Assembly (NCBI RefSeq): GCF_017876315.1
Contig: NZ_JAGINU010000001.1
Span: 6,324,001 to 6,388,000, forward strand
From: Pseudonocardia parietis
GTDB taxonomy: Bacteria; Actinomycetota; Actinomycetes; Mycobacteriales; Pseudonocardiaceae
DNA length: 64,000 nucleotides
Direction of reading: 5' to 3'
The translations under genes were made by a program, and so were the position numbers. Shown in pieces: positions 41,308-50,632 of the stretch (the first letter of the stretch is position 1; every line of letters starts with the position of its first letter). The notes beneath the pieces were generated by a model, which did no database searches, was not told the origin of the DNA, and worked only from the letters and a program-made list of their open reading frames with translations.

Positions 41308-42902
41308 CCGCGCACCCCTGCCGCGTGCCGCCCGGCCCGGTACCCGAACACCATCGCGGGCCCGAGCGTGCCGCCTGCGCCGCCGTAGAACATGCCGGTC
41401 GTCCCGGCCATCGCGTTGCCCGCGGCGTACAGCCCGGGCAGCGGCGCGCCGGTCACGTGCAGCACCTGGCCATCCACAGTGGTCCGTGGGCCGCCCTTGG
41501 TCCCGAGGCAGCCGGAGTGCACCGGTACCGCGTGGAACGGTGGTTCGGTCAGCGGGCCGAGCGTCGCGCCCGGCCCCGGGTAGTGGTCCTGGTCGCCGTT
41601 CCAGCCGTCGTAGGCGCTCGTGCCGCGGCCGAAGTCCGGGTCGGTCCCCTCGACGGCGCCGGCGTTGAACCGCTCGACGGTGCGCCCCAGCTCCCCGTCC
41701 GGCAGGCCGAGCGCCCGGCCGAGCCCGTCCAGGGTGTCCGCGGTGGTGAACCAGTCCGGAGCAGGCGCACCGGGCGGCAGCGACAGGAAGCCGTAGCGGC
41801 ACAGGAAGGCCGAGTCGAGGACGAGCCAGCAGGGCAGGTTCGCGTAGCGGAAGGCGCCCGGGTCGAACTGGTGGAACGCGCCGCCGAGAGCGTTGTAGTT
41901 GGCGGCCTCGTTCGCGAACCGCCGGCCCGCGGCGTTGACCATGATCGAGCCGGGCCGGGTCCGCTCGGCCAGGACGAGCCGCGCACGTTGCCGCCCGAAC
42001 GCGGTGTCGCCGGGGACCTCGACGGTCGGCACCCACCACGCCTCGCGCATGGTGCCCAGCGCCGCCCCGGCCGCCATCGCCATCCGCAGCCCGTCACCGG
42101 TGTTGGTCGGTACCGAGGCCGGGCTGGTCATCGGCCCGCGCAGGTGCGCCGCGACCAGCTCGCGGTCCCACTCGAAACCACCGGTCGCGAGCACCACGGC
42201 GTCGGCCGCGATCTCGGCACCGTCCGCGGTGCGCACCCCGGCGACCGCGCCGTCGCGCAGCAGCAGCTCCTCGGCCGCGACCCCGGTCCGCGGTTCGACA
42301 CCGCGGTCGAGCAACGCGGCGAGCAGCGCGCCGACCAGGGCGTGACCGCATCCCCGCCAGTCCTCGGCCTTGCGCCGTGCCCGGTCCGGGGTGCCCGGCG
42401 CGACCTCACCGCGGCCACCGCCGAGCGGGATCTCGGTGAGCGTCAACCGCGGGACGCGCTCGGCCGGCACGATCCGATCCGCCCACGGCCCCAGCGCACC
42501 CACCCGGAACAGGTCCGGGTCCAGCGAGCGGCCGCCCTTCGGCTTCCCGCCCGGATGCTCCGGGTGGTAGTCCGGCAACCCGGGGACGACGTGGAACCGC
42601 ACCGGAGTACTCCGCTGCACCCAGTCCAGGAACTCCGGCCCGGTGTCGACGAAGGTCTCCGCCTGCGCGGGGTCGATCAGGCCGTGCGAGAGCGAGTCCA
42701 GGTAGGCGAGCGCGTCGGCGCGACCATCCTCGATCGCGGGCAACCAGGTCGTGCCGCCGGACAGCGCGGTCGTCCCGCCGATCCGCTCCCCCTTCTCCAG
42801 GACGGTGACCTCGGCGCCGGCGTCCGCCGCGGCGACGGCGGCGGTGAGCCCGGCTCCCCCTGTGCCCAGTACACACACCCGCGGCACGCCGGCCCGGCTC
42901 AC
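41304..42902 (-). CDS. FAD-dependent 3-ketosteroid-Delta1-dehydrogenase-like flavoprotein
   Basis: A 532-residue member of the FAD_binding_2 (fumarate reductase/KstD) family. The dinucleotide motif VLGTGGAGLTAAV is at 11-23, EKGERIGGTTALSGGTTW near 36-53, and the C-terminal GLYAAGNAMAGTTGMFYGG...LGPAMVFGYRAG is the typical KstD ending. KstD enzymes dehydrogenate next to a ring ketone. The exact substrate cannot be read, but a cyclic ketone made by the neighbouring alcohol dehydrogenases fits. The GTG at 42902 overlaps the upstream ligase stop, and its stop overlaps the next ATG. Confidence 0.85.
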   Translation of the reverse strand: MSRAGVPRVCVLGTGGAGLTAAVAAADAGAEVTVLEKGERIGGTTALSGGTTWLPAIEDGRADALAYLDSLSHGLIDPAQAETFVDTGPEFLDWVQRSTPVRFHVVPGLPDYHPEHPGGKPKGGRSLDPDLFRVGALGPWADRIVPAERVPRLTLTEIPLGGGRGEVAPGTPDRARRKAEDWRGCGHALVGALLAALLDRGVEPRTGVAAEELLLRDGAVAGVRTADGAEIAADAVVLATGGFEWDRELVAAHLRGPMTSPASVPTNTGDGLRMAMAAGAALGTMREAWWVPTVEVPGDTAFGRQRARLVLAERTRPGSIMVNAAGRRFANEAANYNALGGAFHQFDPGAFRYANLPCWLVLDSAFLCRYGFLSLPPGAPAPDWFTTADTLDGLGRALGLPDGELGRTVERFNAGAVEGTDPDFGRGTSAYDGWNGDQDHYPGPGATLGPLTEPPFHAVPVHSGCLGTKGGPRTTVDGQVLHVTGAPLPGLYAAGNAMAGTTGMFYGGAGGTLGPAMVFGYRAGRHAAGVRG

Positions 42903-44470
42903 ACCGACCGTCCGCGGCCGGCCCAGTACTGCTCCCGCAGCGCCCGCTTGAGGATCTTGCCGGTGGGCGCCTTGGGGAGCGCGTCGACGAACTCGACCGA
43001 CCGCGGCTTCTGGTACGAGGCCAGGTGCAGCGTCGCGGTCCCGACGATGTCCTCGGTGGTCGCCGTCGTCTCCGGCTTCAGCACGACGAAGGCCTTCACG
43101 GTCTCGCCCCACTCGTCGTCCGGGACACCGATGACGGCGCACTCCAGGACGGCCGGGTGCTGGTTGACGGCCTCCTCGACCTGGATCGAGTAGATGTTCT
43201 CCCCGCCGGAGATGATCATGTCCTTGGCCCGGTCGACGATGAACACGTAGGAGTCGGCGTCCCAGGTGGCGACGTCGCCGGTCCACATCCAGCCGTCCCG
43301 CAGGGTGGCGGCGGTGAGCTCGGGCCGGTTCAGGTAACCGAGCATGTTCGCCTCGGACCGGACGACGATCTCCCCGGCGGTCCGGCCGTCCCGGGGAACC
43401 TCGTTGCCGTCCGGGTCGACGATCCGGACGCTGGTCACGAACCCCTCGCGCCCGCAGGACATCAGCCGTTCGGGATGGATCCCGCGCACCGCGTCGGCGT
43501 GGTCCTCCTGGGACAGGAAGCACATCGTGGTGCCCTCGGTCTGCCCGTAGCCCTGGATCAGCGTGCACGGGAAGTGCTCCAGCGCCGCCTTCACCACCGA
43601 CGACGGCATCGGCCCGCCGCCGTACTGGATGTTGCGCAGCGAGGAGATGTCGAAGCCGGAGAAGCCGGGCTCGGCCATCATCCAGTTGAGCATCGTGGTG
43701 ATGCCCAGGAACGCCGACACCCGCTCGGCCTCGATCAGCTCCAGAGCAGTGCGCGCGGAGAAGTTCATCAGCACCAGCGGACAGCCGTGGCGCATGTAGT
43801 TCATCGAGAGCACGACCGGGATGTGGTACATCTGCCCGGTCAGCATGTAGACGTCGGTCGGCACGATCCGCTCGGCGACGGTCTGGTTGAGCATCCCGGA
43901 CGACGTCGACGCGTGACTGTGCAGCGCGCCCTTCGACTCCCCGGTGGTACCGCCGGTGTAGAGGATGAAGAACGGGTCGTCGTCGCCCACCGTGGCCGAG
44001 CGCTCCGGCTCGTCGTCGCTGCTGCGCGCGATCAGGTCCTCGTAGCTGCCGTCGCTCGCATCCCCGTAGGCCAGCCGGTGGGTGACGTCCACCTCGGACA
44101 GCACCGCGTCGGCGGTCCCGGCCCACTCGTCGGAGGCGATCAGCGCCGAGGGGCGGGCGTCGGCGACGATCCGGGCCAGCTCGGGCGCGCCGAGCCGCCA
44201 GTTCAGCGGTTGCGCGACCAGGCCGGCCCGGCCCGCCGCGTAGTAGAGCTCCTGGTACTCGGTCGAGTTGCGGGACAGGATCGCGACCCGGTCCCCCTTC
44301 GCCAGGCCCAGCCCGCCGTCGCCGGTGCCGGCCAGCCCGTTGGCCAGCCGGCGGACCCGCTCGTCGAGGGTCCGCCAGTCCGTGCGCCGGCCGTTCGTGG
44401 CGTCGACGACGGCGTCGGCGCGCGGGGTGAGCGCCGCCCACTTCGCCGGGATGCGTCCGATGTTGACCAT
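42899..44470 (-). CDS. AMP-dependent acyl-CoA ligase 2, first gene of the operon
   Basis: A 523-residue ANL acyl-CoA synthetase. P-loop YTGGTTGESKGALHSH (near 170-185), GYGQTEGT, WTGDVATWDADSYVFIVDRAKDMI and the C-terminal PTGKILKRALRE Lys motif are all intact. It would activate an organic acid, the expected end of the alcohol-to-acid branch or the acid imported by the MFS protein. The ATG at 44470 follows GGGAG by 9 bases. It begins the seven-gene unit and has an operator-like sequence 21 bases upstream. Confidence 0.9.
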   Translation of the reverse strand: MVNIGRIPAKWAALTPRADAVVDATNGRRTDWRTLDERVRRLANGLAGTGDGGLGLAKGDRVAILSRNSTEYQELYYAAGRAGLVAQPLNWRLGAPELARIVADARPSALIASDEWAGTADAVLSEVDVTHRLAYGDASDGSYEDLIARSSDDEPERSATVGDDDPFFILYTGGTTGESKGALHSHASTSSGMLNQTVAERIVPTDVYMLTGQMYHIPVVLSMNYMRHGCPLVLMNFSARTALELIEAERVSAFLGITTMLNWMMAEPGFSGFDISSLRNIQYGGGPMPSSVVKAALEHFPCTLIQGYGQTEGTTMCFLSQEDHADAVRGIHPERLMSCGREGFVTSVRIVDPDGNEVPRDGRTAGEIVVRSEANMLGYLNRPELTAATLRDGWMWTGDVATWDADSYVFIVDRAKDMIISGGENIYSIQVEEAVNQHPAVLECAVIGVPDDEWGETVKAFVVLKPETTATTEDIVGTATLHLASYQKPRSVEFVDALPKAPTGKILKRALREQYWAGRGRSV

Positions 44471-44490
44471 GCGCGGAAACTCCCGAATGC

Positions 44491-44543
44491 CTACCGGTCG
44501 TTTGGTAGCGGCGACGCTAACAGGAGTCGGCGGTGACGCACAA
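44491..44543 (-). promoter_or_regulatory. operon promoter with operator shared with the SDR gene
   Basis: On the reverse strand TTGTGC (44538-44543), an 18-base spacer and TAGCGT (44514-44519) form a plausible promoter. CTACC-GGTCGTTT-GGTAG (44491-44508) lies just downstream, over the expected start of transcription. It matches the palindrome at 32851-32868 at 17 of 18 bases. Repression by the island's TetR regulator is the simplest reading. Confidence 0.7.
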
Positions 44544-44596
44544 CACTGCTTCGCGCCGGACGGGTGCCGTCCGCGTTCGGGCCCGGAATCCCCGGG

Positions 44597-45496
44597 TCAC
44601 TCCTCCGGGACGCGGCTCGCGCCGCCGCCGCCCGGGTCCTCGGGGTTCCGTGCCGCGAGCACCTGCCCGATGAACAGGTCGTAGATCACGATCCCGATCA
44701 CGCCGCCGATCAGTGGACCGACGATCGGGACCCACCAGTAGGTACCGAAGTAGTCGCCGGTACCGGGGAAGGCCAGCGGCCCCCAGCCCTCGATCCAGGT
44801 CCACAGTCGCGGACCGAGGTCGCGGGCAGGGTTGATCGCGTAGCCCGCGTTCGTCCCGAAGGTCATCCCGATCGCGACCACGACGAGCCCGATGAGGAAC
44901 GCGCCGGTGTTGGCCGCCGGAGCCTGGTTGCGCTTGTCGATCAGCGCGGCGATGAGCACGAGCAGGATCGCGGTGCCGACGATCTGGTCGAGCAGCGGGC
45001 CCCACAGGGCCCCGTTGAAATAGGGCGCGGGATACGTCGCGAAGATCGCGAACGTGGACAGCGACCCGCTCCGGTCCGCGATCTGCTCGGTCGCGTTGAA
45101 GGCGTCGATGGCCGGCGCGTACACCGCGTAGACGAGCGCGGCCGCGAGGAACGCCCCGAGGAGCTGGGCCAGCCAGTACAGGGGCACCTTGGCCCAGGAG
45201 AAGCCCCGGCGCACCGCGAAGGCCAGCGTGACGGCCGGATTGATGTGCGCACCGCTGACCCCGCCCGCGACGTACACCCCGAACACGACGGCCAGGCCCC
45301 ATCCCCAGGTGATGATCAGCCAGTTCGCCGCGCCGAACGGATCGGCCTGGCGCTCCGAGCCGGGCAGCCCGACCACGGCCACCGCGACCGAGCCGCACCC
45401 GATCAGGATCAGGACGAACGTCCCGAGAAACTCCGCCAGCAGCTCCCCACCGGTTCCCGCGCGCCACCGCTGCACGGTCGTTCTCTCCGTCGTCAT
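44597..45496 (-). CDS. glpF: aquaglyceroporin 1 (glycerol facilitator)
   Basis: A 299-residue MIP channel with six helices. Both pore motifs are present: SGAHINPAV (NPA at 86-88) and GYAINPARDLGPR (NPA at 222-224). The Asp after the second NPAR is the mark of glycerol facilitators rather than strict water channels. The C-terminal GGGGASRVPEE tail is cytosolic. It lies 65 bases downstream of glpK copy 1 on the same strand, so it should be co-transcribed with iclR and glpK. Confidence 0.92.
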   Translation of the reverse strand: MTTERTTVQRWRAGTGGELLAEFLGTFVLILIGCGSVAVAVVGLPGSERQADPFGAANWLIITWGWGLAVVFGVYVAGGVSGAHINPAVTLAFAVRRGFSWAKVPLYWLAQLLGAFLAAALVYAVYAPAIDAFNATEQIADRSGSLSTFAIFATYPAPYFNGALWGPLLDQIVGTAILLVLIAALIDKRNQAPAANTGAFLIGLVVVAIGMTFGTNAGYAINPARDLGPRLWTWIEGWGPLAFPGTGDYFGTYWWVPIVGPLIGGVIGIVIYDLFIGQVLAARNPEDPGGGGASRVPEE

Positions 45497-45561
45497 GAGA
45501 CGAGCATCACACCGCAGGTGCGCGCCGTCCAGAGTGTGGCGGACCGGTGTGGACGGGCGGG

Positions 45562-47073
<1,512 letters not shown>

Positions 47074-47076
<3 letters not shown>

Positions 47077-47187
47077 GACTCCTCCGCGGGACCACGTGCG
47101 TCGTCGTGGCTCATGACTCCTCCGCGGGACCACGTGCGTCGTCGTGGCTCATGACTCCTCCGCGGGACCACGTGCGTCGTCGTGGCT
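47074..47187 (-). repeat. three perfect 38-bp tandem repeats carrying RBS and start/stop overlaps before glpK
   Basis: Copies at 47074-47111, 47112-47149 and 47150-47187 are identical. Read on the reverse strand, each has a CCACG...CGTGG hairpin, GGAGGAG and then TCATGA, where an ATG overlaps the stop of the preceding frame. Each unit therefore encodes the same 13-residue micro-ORF (SHDDARGPAEES after the start codon): 47149-47190 from GTG overlapping the iclR stop, 47111-47152 from ATG, and 47073-47114 from ATG. The last stop overlaps the glpK start. Because 38 is not a multiple of three, each copy shifts the frame and adds one re-initiation step. Confidence 0.9.
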
Positions 47188-47948
47188 CACACCAGTTCCT
47201 CCAGCCCGGCCGCGATCTCGGTCGCCGCCGCGGACAGCTCCTGTACCGGGTCGGGCCGGGCCCGGCCGTCCCCGGTGAACAACTCCTCGGCCGGGGCACC
47301 GACGCCGAGCGCGGCCACGGTGAGCCCGCCCCCGCTGCGCACCGGCACCGCCAGCCCGCCGACACCCGGCTCCCAGCCTCCCGGGTCGGCCGCCCAGCCC
47401 CGGCGGCGGGTCTCCGCGAGCACGCGGGCCAGCTCCACGGGATCGGTCACCGTGCGCCGTGTGTAGCGCTCCAGCGGGTCCGCGGCGCGCACCGAGGCCG
47501 GGGCGAACGCCAGCAGGCACCGCCCCCAGGCGGTGGCGTGCAGGGGCTGGACGGTGTTGGTCCGCAGCCGCTGCGGGCTCCCGTCGGGCCGGAACACGTG
47601 GTGCACGACGTCCACCCCGCGGCCGTCCACGGCAGGAACCCCCAGGTAGACCGCGCACCCGGTGCCGGCGGCCAGCGCATCGGCCCAGTTCATCGCCCGG
47701 CCCCGCAGGTCGTGCCGGTCCCACGGTGTGCCGAGCCGGCCGAGCTCGTCGCCGAGCAGGTAGCGCCCGGACGCAGCGTCCTGCGCGACGAGGCCCTCGT
47801 CACGCAGCGTGCGCAGGAGGCCGTGCGCGGTCGGGCGCGGGAGATCCAGCGCGGCGGCCAGCTCGGCCAGGGCGAGCGGGCGCCCGGCACCGCCGAGCAG
47901 CCGCAGCAGGGCGGCCGCCCGGGCCACCGACTGGATGTGCCGCGCCAC
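47187..47948 (-). CDS. IclR-family regulator of the glycerol locus
   Basis: A 253-residue IclR regulator. The winged helix is at about 1-65 (LAELAAALDLPRPTAHGLLRTL), followed by the IclR effector domain (about 75-250) with RTNTVQPLHATAWGRCLLAF. Its place between two glycerol modules matches GylR of Streptomyces, which controls glycerol genes and senses glycerol-3-phosphate (family knowledge). It begins GTG at 47948. A 19-bp palindrome lies 71 bases upstream in the divergent promoter region. Its stop overlaps the first micro-ORF start of the 38-bp repeats. Confidence 0.9.
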   Translation of the reverse strand: MARHIQSVARAAALLRLLGGAGRPLALAELAAALDLPRPTAHGLLRTLRDEGLVAQDAASGRYLLGDELGRLGTPWDRHDLRGRAMNWADALAAGTGCAVYLGVPAVDGRGVDVVHHVFRPDGSPQRLRTNTVQPLHATAWGRCLLAFAPASVRAADPLERYTRRTVTDPVELARVLAETRRRGWAADPGGWEPGVGGLAVPVRSGGGLTVAALGVGAPAEELFTGDGRARPDPVQELSAAATEIAAGLEELV

Positions 47949-48018
47949 GCCGAAGATCCTAGTCCGGCACTCCCGCGCACTCCCACGAGAAGCCGATCAT
48001 GACCCGTTCGACCCGGTA

Positions 48019-48073
48019 CGTTCGACATCGTCGAACGCGTCGCGTTGCCCGGTTCCCGGCCCGCTCCTAGCGT
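48019..48073 (+). promoter_or_regulatory. IclR operator palindrome and glpF-glpK-glpD promoter
   Basis: CGTTCGAC-ATC-GTCGAACG (48019-48037) is a perfect 8-bp inverted repeat; a further half-site GTTCGAC is at 48006-48012. Downstream, TTGCCC (48045-48050), a 17-base spacer and TAGCGT (48068-48073) form a good promoter, leaving a 5' leader of about 55 bases before glpF copy 2. The palindrome abuts the -35 and lies in the gap shared with iclR, so it could control both directions. Confidence 0.65.
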
Positions 48074-48134
48074 CCCTGCCCACGTGGCGGGGCCGTCCGG
48101 TCCCGCGAGGGGGAACTCACCAGAAAGGGGTTCG

Positions 48135-48965
48135 ATGACGAGCTCCGAGAAGACCGGCTCCGAGACGGCACCGGTCAGCAAGGCGCCGTCCCTGCTCGGC
48201 GAGCTCAGCGCCGAGTTCGCCGGGACCATGATCCTGATCCTGTTCGGCTGCGGCGTCGTCGCACAGGTGCAGACCGGGACCGACAACGCCGCCGGTGCCT
48301 ACGACTCCATCGCGTGGGCCTGGGGCTTCGGCGTCATGCTGGGCGTCTACGTGGCCGGGCGGATCTCCGGCGCACACATCAATCCGGCCGTCACGATCGC
48401 GTTCGCCGTCTACGACGGCTTCCCGTGGCGCAAGGTCATGCCGTTCATCGTGGCCCAGACGCTCGGCGCGATCGTCGCGGCGCTGATCGTCCGCATCACC
48501 TACGCCGACCTCATCCGGTCGGTCGACCCGAACCTGACCGAGACCCAGGGCATCTTCTCCACCTTCCCCGCGGACGCGACGTCGATCCCGACCGCGTTCC
48601 TCGACCAGGTCGTCGGCACCGCGATCCTGGTGTTCGTGATCATGGCGCTGGTCCACCCGCGCAACAAGGGCCCGATGGCCAACATGGCCCCGTTCATGAT
48701 CGGGATCCTGGTCGTGGGCATCGGTATGGCCTGGGGCTCGAACGCGGGCTACGCCATCAACCCGGCGCGTGACTTCGGCCCGCGGCTGGTCTCGTGGATC
48801 ACCGGCTACGAGTCGGCCTGGGTCACCGGGAGCGGCACGCCGTACTGGTGGTTGCCGATCATCGCCCCCATCATCGGTGGCGTGGTCGGTGGCGGCCTGT
48901 TCAAGTTGCTGATCGACCGGTTCATCCCGGCCGAGGACGCTCCGCAGGAGGTCGGGCGGGTCTGA
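48135..48965 (+). CDS. glpF: aquaglyceroporin 2 (glycerol facilitator)
   Basis: A 276-residue six-helix MIP channel. NPA motifs are SGAHINPAV (83-85) and GYAINPARDFGPR (209-211), again with the glycerol-facilitator Asp after NPAR. It has a short polar N-terminal tail (MTSSEKTGSE). AAAGGGG is the ribosome site for ATG 48135. It leads the forward glycerol operon; glpK copy 2 starts 44 bases later. It is not a close copy of the reverse-strand facilitator, so the two modules are old duplicates or separately acquired. Confidence 0.93.
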   Translation: MTSSEKTGSETAPVSKAPSLLGELSAEFAGTMILILFGCGVVAQVQTGTDNAAGAYDSIAWAWGFGVMLGVYVAGRISGAHINPAVTIAFAVYDGFPWRKVMPFIVAQTLGAIVAALIVRITYADLIRSVDPNLTETQGIFSTFPADATSIPTAFLDQVVGTAILVFVIMALVHPRNKGPMANMAPFMIGILVVGIGMAWGSNAGYAINPARDFGPRLVSWITGYESAWVTGSGTPYWWLPIIAPIIGGVVGGGLFKLLIDRFIPAEDAPQEVGRV

Positions 48966-49009
48966 CCCGGCCGTCCCCGTTCCGACCCCGATTCCCGTAG
49001 GAGGGCTCA

Positions 49010-50527
49010 ATGGCCGAGTTCGTCGGCGCCGTCGACCAGGGCACCACCAGCAGCCGTTTCATGATCTTCGATCACGCCGGCAACGAGGTGGGCCGTCACC
49101 AGCTCGAGCACGAGCAGATCCTGCCGCAGCCCGGCTGGGTCGAGCACAACCCCGTCGAGATCATCGAGCGCACGAACGCCTGCCTGCAGTCGGCGCTCAA
49201 CAGCACCGGCCTGTCCGCGTCCGACCTGGTCGCGTTGGGCGTCACCAACCAGCGCGAGACCACCGTCGTCTGGAACCGGCGGACCGGGCGGCCCTACTAC
49301 AACGCGATCGTCTGGCAGGACACCCGTACCGACCGGATCGCGACCGCGCTGGAGCGCGAGGGCAAGGGCGACGTGATCCGGCGCAAGGCCGGCCTGCCGC
49401 CCGCGACCTACTTCTCCGGCGGGAAGATCCAGTGGATCCTGGACAACGTCGACGGCGTCCGCGAGGCCGCCGAGCGGGGTGACGCCGTCTTCGGCAACAC
49501 CGACACCTGGGTCATCTGGAACCTCACCGGCGGGCCGCACGGCGGCCGGCACGTCACCGACGTCACCAACGCCAGCCGCACCATGCTGATGGACCTCGAG
49601 ACCCTGGACTGGGACGACGAGCTGCTGAGCTTCTTCGGCATCCCGCGCCAGATGCTGCCCGAGATCAAGCCCTCGTCGTCGCCCGACGCGTTCGGCGCCA
49701 CGCTGGCGACCGGCGCGCTCGGCGGCGAGGTCCGGATCACCGGCGACCTCGGCGACCAGCAGGCCGCGACCGTCGGCCAGGTGTGCTTCGCCCCCGGCGA
49801 GGCCAAGAACACCTACGGCACCGGCAACTTCATGCTGCTCAACACCGGTAACGAGCTGGTCCGCTCGGAGTCCGGGCTGCTGACGACGGTCTGCTACAAG
49901 TTCGGCGACGAGCCGGTCGTGTACGCCCTGGAGGGCTCGATCGCCGTCACCGGGTCGGCCGTGCAGTGGCTGCGCGACCAGCTCGGCATCATCTCCGGGG
50001 CCTCGCAGTCCGAGTCGCTGGCCCGGCAGGTCGAGGACAACGGCGGCGTCTACTTCGTGCCGGCGTTCTCCGGGCTGTTCGCGCCCTACTGGCGTTCCGA
50101 CGCCCGCGGCGCGATCGTCGGCCTGTCCCGCTTCAACACCAACGCGCACCTGGCCCGGGCCACGCTGGAGGCGATCTGCTACCAGTCCCGCGACGTCAGC
50201 GAGGCGATGTCGAAGGACTCCGGGGTCGCGCTCGACGTGCTCAAGGTCGACGGCGGCGTCACGATGAACGAGCTGTGCATGCAGATCCAGGCCGACGTCC
50301 TGGGTGTGCCGGTGTCGCGGCCGGTCGTCTCCGAGACGACGGCACTCGGGGCGGCCTACGCGGCCGGGCTCGCCGTCGGCTTCTGGAAGTCGACCGACGA
50401 GCTGCGGGAGAACTGGAACGAGGCCCGTCGCTGGAACCCGCAGTGGGACGAGGCGAAGCGCGACGAGGGCTACGCGAAGTGGAAGAAGGCCGTCGAGCGC
50501 ACACTCGACTGGGTCGACGTGCAGTGA
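49010..50527 (+). CDS. glpK: glycerol kinase, copy 2
   Basis: A 505-residue FGGY-family glycerol kinase, with VGAVDQGTTSSRFMIF at the N-terminus, WQDTRTDR, DLGDQQAATVGQ, NTYGTGNFMLLNTG and LKVDGGVTMNELCMQ. All main motifs match canonical GlpK and its length is normal. GTAGGAGGG lies just before ATG 49010. It is the middle gene of glpF-glpK-glpD and should supply glycerol-3-phosphate to the dehydrogenase. It is closer to the textbook GlpK than the reverse-strand copy. Confidence 0.95.
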   Translation: MAEFVGAVDQGTTSSRFMIFDHAGNEVGRHQLEHEQILPQPGWVEHNPVEIIERTNACLQSALNSTGLSASDLVALGVTNQRETTVVWNRRTGRPYYNAIVWQDTRTDRIATALEREGKGDVIRRKAGLPPATYFSGGKIQWILDNVDGVREAAERGDAVFGNTDTWVIWNLTGGPHGGRHVTDVTNASRTMLMDLETLDWDDELLSFFGIPRQMLPEIKPSSSPDAFGATLATGALGGEVRITGDLGDQQAATVGQVCFAPGEAKNTYGTGNFMLLNTGNELVRSESGLLTTVCYKFGDEPVVYALEGSIAVTGSAVQWLRDQLGIISGASQSESLARQVEDNGGVYFVPAFSGLFAPYWRSDARGAIVGLSRFNTNAHLARATLEAICYQSRDVSEAMSKDSGVALDVLKVDGGVTMNELCMQIQADVLGVPVSRPVVSETTALGAAYAAGLAVGFWKSTDELRENWNEARRWNPQWDEAKRDEGYAKWKKAVERTLDWVDVQ

Positions 50528-50632
50528 TCCACGGTGCCCGGTGCCGCCCGCTACACGACAGGGCGACACCGCGCACGCCTGCTCCCGGAACGGGTAGTCC
50601 CCGCCAGGACGGAACAACCGGAAGGTCTGATC

